Below the pieces are notes generated by a model. It ran no database searches. It saw only the letters and a list, made by a program, of their open reading frames with translations, and was not told the DNA's origin. Source: an uncultured Deferribacteraceae bacterium (GTDB lineage Bacteria > Chrysiogenota > Deferribacteres > Deferribacterales > Mucispirillaceae). From it: a DNA stretch of 5,522 bases. This document shows, one piece after another, positions 1-5,522 of this stretch. A program made the position numbers and the translations under genes. Numbering within the stretch: position 1 is the first letter of the stretch; the number at the start of each line of letters is the position of its first letter. The stretch lies in assembly GCA_947039055.1 (NCBI GenBank), contig CAMQYB010000147.1, forward strand, positions 1 to 5,522, written 5' to 3'.

Positions 1-6
1 AAAAAA

Positions 7-12
7 CCTCTT
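7..12 (-). promoter_or_regulatory. Probable ribosome-binding site of a minus-strand gene starting just outside the left edge
   Basis: On the minus strand the sequence reads AAGAGG followed by six T residues up to position 1. The two complete genes in this window use GGAG with a 5-base spacer and AAAGG with a 6-base spacer, so an AGAGG with 6 bases before the window edge would fit a start codon at the first bases beyond it. A promoter-like pair upstream at 76-105 supports this. The start codon is not visible, so this is inference. Confidence 0.35.
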
Positions 13-75
13 ACTTATTTTAAAAATTTGTAAAAAGCATATCAAATGGTTATTTTTTTATTATAAATTTTGAAT

Positions 76-105
76 TTTATATAGAAAAATTTTACTCTAT
101 TTCAA
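76..105 (-). promoter_or_regulatory. Candidate sigma70-type promoter for the gene to the left of the window
   Basis: On the minus strand TTGAAA (105 to 100) is followed after 18 bases by TATAAA (81 to 76); each box differs from consensus at one position. It lies downstream of the terminator at 147-181, so it would start a new transcript, and it points towards the ribosome-binding site at 7-12 with a leader of roughly 60 bases. The region is very AT-rich, so chance -10 matches are common. Confidence 0.35.
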
Positions 106-146
106 CAACTATCTCAGTTAAAATGCAATAAGATATATGGATATAT

Positions 147-181
147 AAAAAAAGTTACCCCGAGCGTAAACTTGGGGTAAC
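147..181 (-). terminator. Rho-independent terminator, minus strand
   Basis: Arms GTTACCCCGAG (154-164) and CTTGGGGTAAC (171-181) form an 11-bp stem with one G-T wobble and a 6-base loop (165-170). The outer eight pairs are perfect and include four consecutive G-C pairs, which is striking in so AT-rich a region. On the minus strand the stem is followed directly by seven T residues (153 to 147). On the plus strand what follows is A-rich without a T tract, so it is read as minus only. It can end the lipoprotein transcript, 180 bases past its stop, and the putative small RNA started at about 281. Confidence 0.9.
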
Positions 182-203
182 ATTATAAAATAAGGGAAAA
201 AAC

Positions 204-259
204 TACTATTACAAATATATGATTACTATTAATAGTATGAGAATTTTATCTCAATAGTA
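204..259. repeat. Cluster of four TACTATT elements, two direct and two inverted
   Basis: TACTATT occurs at 204-210 and 224-230, and its reverse complement AATAGTA at 231-237 and 253-259. The middle two abut as a 14-bp perfect palindrome (224-237). TTACTATT (223-230) can also pair over 8 bp with AATAGTAA (253-260), enclosing the small hairpin at 238-253. The pairings are mutually exclusive, so an RNA copy could adopt alternative folds. The elements are AT-rich and short, so some of this may be chance. Confidence 0.5.
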
Positions 260-286
260 AGACTCTCTATACAGAGTCCTTCTGAT

Positions 287-315
287 ATTCTAAAGCTTAT
301 TATTCATACTGTCAA
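287..315 (-). promoter_or_regulatory. Strong sigma70-type promoter for the putative small RNA
   Basis: On the minus strand a perfect TTGACA (315 to 310) is followed by exactly 17 bases and TAGAAT (292 to 287), which matches the -10 consensus at five of six positions. The predicted start is about 280-282, at the base of a hairpin. It lies 46 bases past the lipoprotein stop codon, pointing away from that gene and towards the terminator at 147-181. No protein gene is visible in between. Confidence 0.55.
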
Positions 316-330
316 ATCATTTTTGCAATT

Positions 331-388
331 ATTATATGCTTTAAAAATTATTTTTAGGTATTATATGCTATCTAAATTATTTTTAGGT
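331..388. repeat. 29-bp tandem duplication across the 3' end of the lipoprotein gene
   Basis: Two adjacent copies, 331-359 and 360-388, match at 26 of 29 positions; the differences are at 341/370, 343/372 and 344/373. The right copy encodes the last residues of the minus-strand protein (PKNNLDSI) and its stop codon; the left copy lies just past the stop. Because 29 is not a multiple of three, the left copy sits in another frame. This looks like a replication-slippage duplication. Confidence 0.85.
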
Positions 389-2451
389 TTCTTTTTTAAC
401 ACTTGTAACGTTGGATATAAGGTTTCTGGTGCTGTGATCAACTCCCAGATTTTACCAAAATCCCAACCATCAAAATTTGTATCACTTTTAAACTGATCTG
501 CTGTAAGTTCATTAACATTTGTACTACTAGTAATCGTGCCAACACCAACAGCTGGTAAACCATCATGTTTTAACCAGTAGCTATTATTTATTGAGAGATT
601 AGCATCATCCTTTTTAGCTCCTATAAGTCCACCTTTACGAACTCCTTCAATAGTTTTTGCATAATTGAAAACGTTTGTTAGGGAAATCGCAAGATCTCCA
701 CACTCTCCAACATCTGCATAATCGCCAGTACCAATAATACCCCCTACGATATCTGTTCCTCTTATAGTACCACTGTTAAAACTATTTGATACAATTAGAT
801 TCTCCCTTCCAGTAGAACTAAAACAAGTGTTACTATAACCTATCAGACCACCTATATCACCACCTGTGGCGGTTATATCACCTGTGTTTGAACTATTATC
901 TATTTTCACGGTACCATTAGTGTATCCAACTAAACCACCCATTAGTTGATCACCCGATACGGCACCTGAGTTTACACTGTTACTAATGATTACTGTTTTT
1001 GCACTATTGCTATGATGCCCAACTATACCACCTACGTGACGATTACCTCTTACTGAGGCACTGTTAGAACTATTAGATACTGTTAATATATTTCCAGGAA
1101 ATTGAGGCACTCCGTATTTTTCGGCTAACGTACCAACTAAACCACCAGAACTACTATATTTATCATAAATGTTTGCCACAACGCCTGAGTTAGAACTATT
1201 ATCAATTATCAACTGATTAGTAGTCGATCCAACTAAACCACCAATGCTGTTATCCCCTTCAAAAACACCTGTTAAGTTACCAGTGTTAGAACTATCTAAT
1301 ATTGTTGTTAAAGTATTACCGCTATTCCCTACCAAACCACCAATATAAACATAGTTTGATTCTAGACTACTCAATGCACCGTTATTGATACTATTTTTTA
1401 TAGTTAGTTTCTCCCCATCATCAACTCTTCCGACTAAACCACCAACTAATTGCTTGCCTTGTACGTTTTTATTATTTACACTATCTTCTATAGTAAGATT
1501 ACCTTTAGCCTCTCCGACTAAACCACCTGCTAAATAACTACTTGATACGGTGCCATGATTAACACTATTTATTATAATAAGGTCGCCAGAAATTTCCCCA
1601 ACAAAACCTCCTGTACTAGTACTGCTTGATGTTGAAGCCACAACATCGGCATAATTTGTGCAGTTTCTTATAGTAAGATTACCTGTAGCCTCTCCAACAA
1701 AACTTCCTGCATAAAATCCATTAGTAGGTCCACTTGAAACAATTAGACTATCAATAACAACGTCTCCGCTTGACTTACTAATAATTCCGTTAACACTATG
1801 AAGACCTATATTAGATAAGCGTTTAGAATTACCTTCTATCGTTCCTGCAAACTGATATATATATTGCACCCCATGGCTACCCATATCAATATCTTCTAAA
1901 AACCTTATTGTTTTGCCATCAAAATTATATTTTTTTGATTTCTCCATAACCCATGCAAGTTGACTCGGTTTATATATATCATATCTATTATCTACCTCTT
2001 TTACAGGAGTTATCTCTGAACCATCCCACGCTGGAAATCCTGGAAATTGTGATCCTTGCTTAGTTGACACATAGGCGTCTATAAAAGGATCAATAAATTC
2101 CCCTCCTTCTCCTTGACTTGGAATGAAGTTCCATGATGCCCTTACCTTTACTCTTCCTCCAAAAGCTCCTGTTGGATTAGTTACGGTTATAACACCTGTA
2201 CTCATATCAATATCTGCGAACTCTTCGCCACCTATAATACGCCAATTGAAAAGTTCTGGCTTTATGGTATCCGTTGTTGATGAAGACGTAATCTTTGGTG
2301 CACTAGATTTTTCAGCATCAACCGCCATCTCATCATAAGTAATTATTATATCTTTCATTACTGTGTCGCTAGGCATAGAGCCGTCATCGACACACGCTAA
2401 TATTATTAAACTCATCGAAACCGTTACTGTTTTCAAAATTGACTTAAACAT
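361..2451 (-). CDS. Secreted lipoprotein with GLUG-type repeats
   Basis: A 696-residue exported protein of unknown function. Residues 1-20 form a lipoprotein signal peptide: K3 and K7, a hydrophobic core, then the lipobox I17-L18-A19-C20, so C20 is the likely lipidated residue. With V21 rather than Asp at +2, outer-membrane delivery is plausible. A Ser/Thr-rich linker (about 48-62) leads to an Ig-like segment around 68-108 (IDMSTGVITV pattern). Residues 157-192 (YDIYKPSQLAWVM to FLEDIDMG) match the usual entry to GLUG arrays, and 248-611 hold twelve GG-[LIF]-[VI]-G units spaced 28-38 residues. The C-terminal cap has NNSYW (622-626) and GWDFGKIW...YPTL (662-681), typical of this class. Such repeats are thought to form beta-structured, often surface-exposed or adhesive proteins; the specific role here is not known. 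The start is fixed by the signal peptide and a GGAG five bases upstream. It is transcribed divergently from the downstream fusion enzyme and is monocistronic as far as can be seen. Confidence 0.92.
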   Translation of the reverse strand: MFKSILKTVTVSMSLIILACVDDGSMPSDTVMKDIIITYDEMAVDAEKSSAPKITSSSTTDTIKPELFNWRIIGGEEFADIDMSTGVITVTNPTGAFGGRVKVRASWNFIPSQGEGGEFIDPFIDAYVSTKQGSQFPGFPAWDGSEITPVKEVDNRYDIYKPSQLAWVMEKSKKYNFDGKTIRFLEDIDMGSHGVQYIYQFAGTIEGNSKRLSNIGLHSVNGIISKSSGDVVIDSLIVSSGPTNGFYAGSFVGEATGNLTIRNCTNYADVVASTSSSTSTGGFVGEISGDLIIINSVNHGTVSSSYLAGGLVGEAKGNLTIEDSVNNKNVQGKQLVGGLVGRVDDGEKLTIKNSINNGALSSLESNYVYIGGLVGNSGNTLTTILDSSNTGNLTGVFEGDNSIGGLVGSTTNQLIIDNSSNSGVVANIYDKYSSSGGLVGTLAEKYGVPQFPGNILTVSNSSNSASVRGNRHVGGIVGHHSNSAKTVIISNSVNSGAVSGDQLMGGLVGYTNGTVKIDNSSNTGDITATGGDIGGLIGYSNTCFSSTGRENLIVSNSFNSGTIRGTDIVGGIIGTGDYADVGECGDLAISLTNVFNYAKTIEGVRKGGLIGAKKDDANLSINNSYWLKHDGLPAVGVGTITSSTNVNELTADQFKSDTNFDGWDFGKIWELITAPETLYPTLQVLKKKPKNNLDSI
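619..1710 (-). repeat. Array of twelve GLUG-type repeat units inside the lipoprotein gene
   Basis: Each unit runs [AVISK]-G-[GS]-[LIF]-[VI]-G, then a short turn, a beta strand such as NLTI or KIDN, and an N-S-x-N-x-G segment. The core motifs start near residues 249, 281, 309, 337, 371, 404, 436, 474, 505, 534, 570 and 607. Most units differ strongly at the DNA level. Units 1 and 3 are the exception: 1671-1710 and 1491-1530 match at 35 of 40 bases at an offset of exactly 180, which is 60 residues or two units. This suggests more recent duplication or conversion of a two-unit block. Confidence 0.85.
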
Positions 2452-2456
2452 CTAAA

Positions 2457-2460
2457 CTCC
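2457..2460 (-). promoter_or_regulatory. Ribosome-binding site of the lipoprotein gene
   Basis: On the minus strand GGAG is followed by a 5-base spacer (TTTAG) and the ATG at 2451 to 2449. It supports the chosen start, which also gives a complete lipoprotein signal peptide. Confidence 0.8.
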
Positions 2461-2560
2461 ATTAATCGTATTGTTTTAATTATTAAACTTCAATTATTAA
2501 AATATAATTTATTTATTCGTTTATGTGTATATATAGATAGAACATATATTCTTGTTATTT

Positions 2561-2589
2561 ATAGTAATCTCTATGCGAACCATTGTCAA
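2561..2589 (-). promoter_or_regulatory. Candidate promoter for the lipoprotein gene
   Basis: On the minus strand a perfect TTGACA (2589 to 2584) is followed after 17 bases by TACTAT (2566 to 2561), which matches the -10 consensus at four positions. A better-matching TATAAA (2563 to 2558) overlaps it but would need a 20-base spacer. The leader would be about 100 bases. Two TGCATTAA copies (2590-2597 and 2619-2626, 29 bases apart) flank the upstream side and could be activator or repressor sites. Confidence 0.45.
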
Positions 2590-2682
2590 TGCATTAACCC
2601 TCTTATTAAGTTCAATTGTGCATTAAGTAATTAATAAATAAGTAAAAGGTTTTATCATAATATTTTAAAGCGTAAAAAGTGT

Positions 2683-2699
2683 AACTTCTTAAAGAAGTT
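2683..2699. promoter_or_regulatory. 17-bp palindrome, candidate operator
   Basis: AACTTCTT (2683-2690) and AAGAAGTT (2692-2699) are perfect inverted arms around a single central base. The one-base centre suits a dimeric DNA-binding protein better than an RNA hairpin. It lies about 150 bases before the plus-strand start and 32 bases before the -35-like box at 2731, and about 94 bases upstream of the lipoprotein -35. It could act on either divergent gene; the binding protein is unknown. Confidence 0.4.
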
Positions 2700-2730
2700 G
2701 ACGTTTAAAAATATACAGTAAAATAAAAAT

Positions 2731-2758
2731 TTGATATGATTAAAGCTAAAATTATATT
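2731..2758 (+). promoter_or_regulatory. Candidate promoter for the DHH-CBS-nucleotidyltransferase gene
   Basis: TTGATA (2731-2736) is followed after 16 bases by TATATT (2753-2758); each box has one mismatch to the sigma70 consensus. The predicted start near 2765 gives a leader of about 84 bases before the ATG at 2849. The AT-rich background weakens the call, but no better-spaced pair was seen upstream of this gene. Confidence 0.4.
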
Positions 2759-2782
2759 AAGATATAAAAACGAAGTTATTCT

Positions 2783-2814
2783 AGTTTAAGTTAGATTATA
2801 TTCCAATTTAAACT
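2783..2814 (+). other. Possible leader hairpin of the fusion gene
   Basis: AGTTTAAGTT (2783-2792) can pair with AATTTAAACT (2805-2814) over 10 bp with one G-T wobble and a 12-base loop. It ends 34 bases before the start codon. It is almost entirely A-T and therefore weak. No T tract or riboswitch-like core accompanies it. Confidence 0.2.
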
Positions 2815-2837
2815 GTGATAAGATTTTATTAAAATAT

Positions 2838-2842
2838 AAAGG
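2838..2842 (+). promoter_or_regulatory. Ribosome-binding site of the fusion gene
   Basis: AAAGG sits six bases before the ATG at 2849. It agrees with the protein evidence for this start, since the first DHH motif begins at residue 7. Confidence 0.65.
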
Positions 2843-2848
2843 TATTTA

Positions 2849-5491
2849 ATGAAAATAGTTATAACTCATGTCAATCCTGATTTTGATGCAATTTCATCAG
2901 CGTACGCTGCACTACTTATACATGACGCTGATCATATCGCCACGATCACTAGTTACGACGCTAACGTTGTTGAGTATCTTAAGAAAACAGAACTCAATAT
3001 ACCTATTAAACAGTATGCTGAAAAAGATATCGATCTAGTGACATCTATTGACGAACTTATCATAACCGATTGCAAACAACTTAAACGTATAGGAAAATTT
3101 GCTAAATTTTTAGATATAGCTAAACGTGTAGTAATATACGATCATCACCCTACGCATCAAGCTGATATTGATGGCGATTTTGAAATCGTTAAAACTATCG
3201 GATCAACAACAACTATATTAACAAAAATCATAGAAGAAAATAATATACCATTAAGTTCTGATCAAGCAACATTATTTGCTATAGGTATATATGAAGACAC
3301 TGGACTTCTAACATTCAGTAACACAACGCCTGAGGACGCACTAGCCGTTGCATACCTGCTATCTAAGGGTGCAAACCTAGAGATTGTTAGCGACTCTGTA
3401 AAACGTGATCTTAGCAAGTTACAGGTATTTATTTTAAACGATCTATTAAGCACATTATCGTTTGTCACAACGTCAGGTATAAATGTAGCCGTAGCTCACG
3501 CAACAGTTGATGAATATTACGACGATGTTTCATCTATTGCACAGAAATTAATGCAGATAGAGTCACTTGACTCACTCTTCATACTTATATCAACTGGTGG
3601 AAGAGTTGTGCTTGTTGGTAGAAGCAGTACGAAACTTGTCGATGTATCAACAATCGTGAAATCGTTCGGTGGTGGTGGACACGCATCAGCTGGATCTGCA
3701 ACAATTAAAGATCTTCTACTACAAGAGGCTTTAGATATATTGAAACTTGCTATAAAAGAGAATGTACACTCTCTTAAACTTGCAGAGGAAGTTATGACTT
3801 CGCCTGTTAAATATGTTTCAACAGATACAACTTTACACGACGCACTTGATATAACTATGAAATATAATCTAACCAATATGCCAGTTGTTGATAAAAACAA
3901 TAAAACTGTCGGTATCGTATCAAGAAAAGATCTTCTATACGGTGTTAAACACGGCTTAGATTTAGAGCCTATAAATATGATGATGAATAGCGAGTTCGAT
4001 ACTGTCTCACCTCATACTCTATACTCTGACGCTCAACGATTAATCGTTTCTAAAGGATATAAACTTCTGCCTGTTGAAGAGGATAATCAATTGATTGGAG
4101 TTATAACAAGAACTGATATTTTAAGAATACTAAGTGATAATCTATCTGTTAATAACGGATCTGAAATCACAAATATCGAGTATGAAAATTATCCAAAAGT
4201 AAAAAACATTAAATCACTATTAAAAAGTTCAACGTCTCAAGCTGTACAAGAGATGATTAAACAGATTAAAGAGTTGGCTGATAAAAACTCTCTAAAGATA
4301 TATCTAGTCGGTGGATTTGTTCGTGACATATTTATTAAAAAAGAGAATTTTGATCTAGACTTTGTTATAGAAGGAGCTGACGCTACATTATTTGCAATAT
4401 CGCTTGCCGATAAGTTAGGTGCAAGAACATCTATTCATAACGATTATAAAACAGCATCAGTTATATTAAGTGACGGAACAAAACTAGATTTTGCAACTGC
4501 AAGAATTGAACATTATATAAACCCTGGAGCACTACCTAAAGTTGAAGAAGCATCAATTCGTAACGATCTGTTTAGAAGAGATTTCACAATCAATGCCATG
4601 GCTATCAGATTAGACGGCGAACACTATGGAGAGTTGATTGATTATTTCAGAGGACAAGAAGATATCATCGGTAAAAAAATAAGAGTTCTGCACTCACTAA
4701 GTTTTATGGATGACCCAACAAGAGCTTTTAGAGCGATTAGGTTCGCTGTACGGTTTGATTTCGAGCTAGGTTCACATACTAAAAAATTGATTAAACACGC
4801 CGTAAGTATTAAAGTGTTTGATAGAGTTGTTGGACTTAGATTATATACCGAACTTAAATTAATCTTAAAAGAGAACTCTTTTATGCGTGCACTTGATATG
4901 TTAAAAGAGTACGGACTATTAGCATTTTTTAGTAAAAGAATTGCACTTGATCAAATCAAATTAGATAGATATACACGCTTAACAAAATTTGTGGCTTGGT
5001 ATAGCATAGAGCATGTTGAATATCTTGAAATCTGGAAAATGAGGTTCTATATACTCTTATCAAACTTGAACTCAAAAGAGTTTGAAGAGATATTGAGAAA
5101 ACTCTCATTACCTGAGAAATCGATTGAAGCGATGAAAAGAGAGTTCAACAATATTAACCATGCAATAAAATTGTTTAATAAAAAAGATAACATAAAACCA
5201 TCTAAAATAGTTGAAGTGTGTAGTCAAATATCTATTGAGGCAACGATACTGATATCTGTAATGTCAACTGACGATAACTTAGATATCGCAAAAGAGTATC
5301 TTGGTACTTACAGAAATATAACTACTGAAATTAACGGTAATGATCTGATTGAACTTGGAATTCCCAAAGGTAAAATCTACGCTGATATATTAGATGAAGT
5401 TAAAAAAGCTAAACTTGATTTAATAATAAACGGATACCAAGAAGAGATAGATTTTGCAAAAAAACTATATTTAGATATAATGAAAAAATAA
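2849..5491 (+). CDS. DHH phosphoesterase / CBS pair / tRNA nucleotidyltransferase (A-adding type) fusion
   Basis: An 880-residue cytoplasmic protein with four modules. (1) DHH phosphoesterase, about 1-200: H7-x3-D11-x-D13, D74, D98-H99-H100 and D150 in GIYEDTG, the full metal-ligand set. (2) DHHA1, about 205-300, with GGGGHASAG at 274-282. (3) Two CBS domains, about 310-365 and 373-430, probably an adenine-nucleotide sensor. (4) Class II nucleotidyltransferase, about 480-880: LVGGFVRD (486-493), catalytic D502 and D504 of DLD, D547, a loop PGALP (559-563), RRDFTINAMA (576-585), D-x3-G-x2-D (598-605) and the base-selecting DDPTR (621-625), then a helical tRNA-binding tail. In organisms with split CCA synthesis, proteins of this kind add the terminal A to tRNA; annotation as poly(A) polymerase is the alternative. 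The DHH module may hydrolyse short RNAs or nucleotides (inference). All core motifs are intact, no HD domain is seen, and no gene is close enough to show an operon. The CC-adding partner is not in the window. Confidence 0.93.
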   Translation: MKIVITHVNPDFDAISSAYAALLIHDADHIATITSYDANVVEYLKKTELNIPIKQYAEKDIDLVTSIDELIITDCKQLKRIGKFAKFLDIAKRVVIYDHHPTHQADIDGDFEIVKTIGSTTTILTKIIEENNIPLSSDQATLFAIGIYEDTGLLTFSNTTPEDALAVAYLLSKGANLEIVSDSVKRDLSKLQVFILNDLLSTLSFVTTSGINVAVAHATVDEYYDDVSSIAQKLMQIESLDSLFILISTGGRVVLVGRSSTKLVDVSTIVKSFGGGGHASAGSATIKDLLLQEALDILKLAIKENVHSLKLAEEVMTSPVKYVSTDTTLHDALDITMKYNLTNMPVVDKNNKTVGIVSRKDLLYGVKHGLDLEPINMMMNSEFDTVSPHTLYSDAQRLIVSKGYKLLPVEEDNQLIGVITRTDILRILSDNLSVNNGSEITNIEYENYPKVKNIKSLLKSSTSQAVQEMIKQIKELADKNSLKIYLVGGFVRDIFIKKENFDLDFVIEGADATLFAISLADKLGARTSIHNDYKTASVILSDGTKLDFATARIEHYINPGALPKVEEASIRNDLFRRDFTINAMAIRLDGEHYGELIDYFRGQEDIIGKKIRVLHSLSFMDDPTRAFRAIRFAVRFDFELGSHTKKLIKHAVSIKVFDRVVGLRLYTELKLILKENSFMRALDMLKEYGLLAFFSKRIALDQIKLDRYTRLTKFVAWYSIEHVEYLEIWKMRFYILLSNLNSKEFEEILRKLSLPEKSIEAMKREFNNINHAIKLFNKKDNIKPSKIVEVCSQISIEATILISVMSTDDNLDIAKEYLGTYRNITTEINGNDLIELGIPKGKIYADILDEVKKAKLDLIINGYQEEIDFAKKLYLDIMKK

Positions 5492-5522
5492 ACGTGTGTG
5501 TCTACGGTTATAAACTTCACAC
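5492..5522. other. Short non-coding tail after the fusion gene
   Basis: The last 31 bases contain no gene. GTGTG (5494-5498) and CACAC (5518-5522) could form the outer edge of a hairpin cut by the window end, but five pairs over a 19-base loop with no visible T tract is not enough to call a terminator. Confidence 0.3.

Larger units (their letters stand above)
147..282 (-). ncRNA. Putative small RNA, about 135 nt, family unknown
   Basis: The unit is defined by its signals. A near-consensus minus-strand promoter at 287-315 predicts a start near 280-282, and an intrinsic terminator ends at about 147. The predicted RNA would begin with a hairpin (GACTCT 261-266 pairing AGAGTC 273-278, extended by AA 259-260 with TT 280-281 around a bulged base). 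A second small hairpin follows (TGAGA 238-242 with TCTCA 249-253), then alternative pairings among TACTATT elements. A U- and C-containing stretch (UUUUUUCCCUU in the RNA, 202 to 192) precedes the terminator hairpin. I found no convincing minus-strand ORF or start codon with a ribosome-binding site. It does not resemble tmRNA, SRP RNA, RNase P RNA or a tRNA. It could instead be only the 3' untranslated region of the lipoprotein mRNA, or an RNA processed from it. Confidence 0.45.

Noticed and set aside
219..257. Plus-strand 12-codon ORF starting at ATG 219
   Set aside because: The only purine-rich stretch upstream (AAGGGA at 192-197) is about 21 bases away, too far for a ribosome-binding site, and there is no plus-strand promoter or terminator around it.
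619..1710. CRISPR array or DNA minisatellite in the region of regularly spaced repeats
   Set aside because: The periodicity is at the protein level (GLUG units in an open frame), spacing varies and most units differ in DNA sequence; there are no identical repeats separated by unique spacers.
2123..2338. Plus-strand ORF of 71 codons
   Set aside because: It lies wholly inside the lipoprotein gene on the opposite strand, has no convincing ribosome-binding site and no recognisable domain; it is a shadow of the real gene.
2465..2493. Alternative minus-strand promoter TTGAAG with TACGAT
   Set aside because: The -10 box would lie so close to the start codon that the transcript would begin at or inside the ribosome-binding site.
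2478..2501. Two direct copies of AATTATTAAA 14 bases apart
   Set aside because: Purely A-T sequence in an AT-rich leader; expected by chance and not tied to any promoter element.
2698..2724. Alternative plus-strand promoter TTGACG with TAAAAT
   Set aside because: The spacer is only 15 bases; the pair at 2731-2758 is better spaced, although this one overlaps the palindrome.
3262..3900. Two minus-strand ORFs of 68 and 127 codons
   Set aside because: Both sit antisense to the DHH and CBS coding sequence, whose motifs are intact; the translations are low-complexity Ser-rich shadows.
5494..5522. GTGTG / CACAC inverted repeat after the fusion gene as a terminator
   Set aside because: Only five pairs around a 19-base loop, with the window ending before any T tract could be seen.

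Overview
This is a visibly AT-rich bacterial window with two large divergently oriented genes and a compact regulatory layout. The minus-strand gene carries a lipoprotein signal peptide, which points to a cell with an outer surface or periplasm. The plus-strand gene is a DHH / DHHA1 / CBS pair / class II tRNA nucleotidyltransferase fusion. From general knowledge, that architecture occurs in groups such as Aquificota, Deferribacterota and several former deltaproteobacterial lineages. An AT-rich Gram-negative from one of these groups (a Deferribacterota-like organism is one guess) fits, but the window alone does not fix the taxon.

Layout from left to right. Positions 1-110 look like the leader of a further minus-strand gene that lies just outside the left edge: a promoter-like pair at 76-105, and an AGAGG ribosome-binding site six bases from position 1. 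Positions 147-360 hold no protein gene. They do hold a strong minus-strand intrinsic terminator (147-181), a cluster of short inverted and direct repeats (204-281), and a textbook minus-strand promoter (TTGACA, 17 bases, TAGAAT; 287-315). Together these delimit a probable, unrecognised small RNA of about 135 nt. A 29-bp tandem duplication (331-388) straddles the lipoprotein stop codon.

Positions 361-2451 (minus) encode a 696-residue secreted lipoprotein with an Ig-like N-terminal region, twelve GLUG-type repeats and a typical C-terminal cap. Its function is unknown, probably surface or adhesion related. Positions 2452-2848 are the divergent control region, with one promoter candidate for each gene, a 17-bp palindrome and short repeats. 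Positions 2849-5491 (plus) encode the 880-residue fusion enzyme, most likely the A-adding half of a split tRNA CCA-maturation system, joined to a DHH-family phosphodiesterase module and a nucleotide-sensing CBS pair. The last 31 bases are non-coding.

The two proteins have no evident functional link and simply share a divergent intergenic region. The most novel item is the putative small RNA; the most interesting enzyme is the fusion protein, which is of a known architecture.
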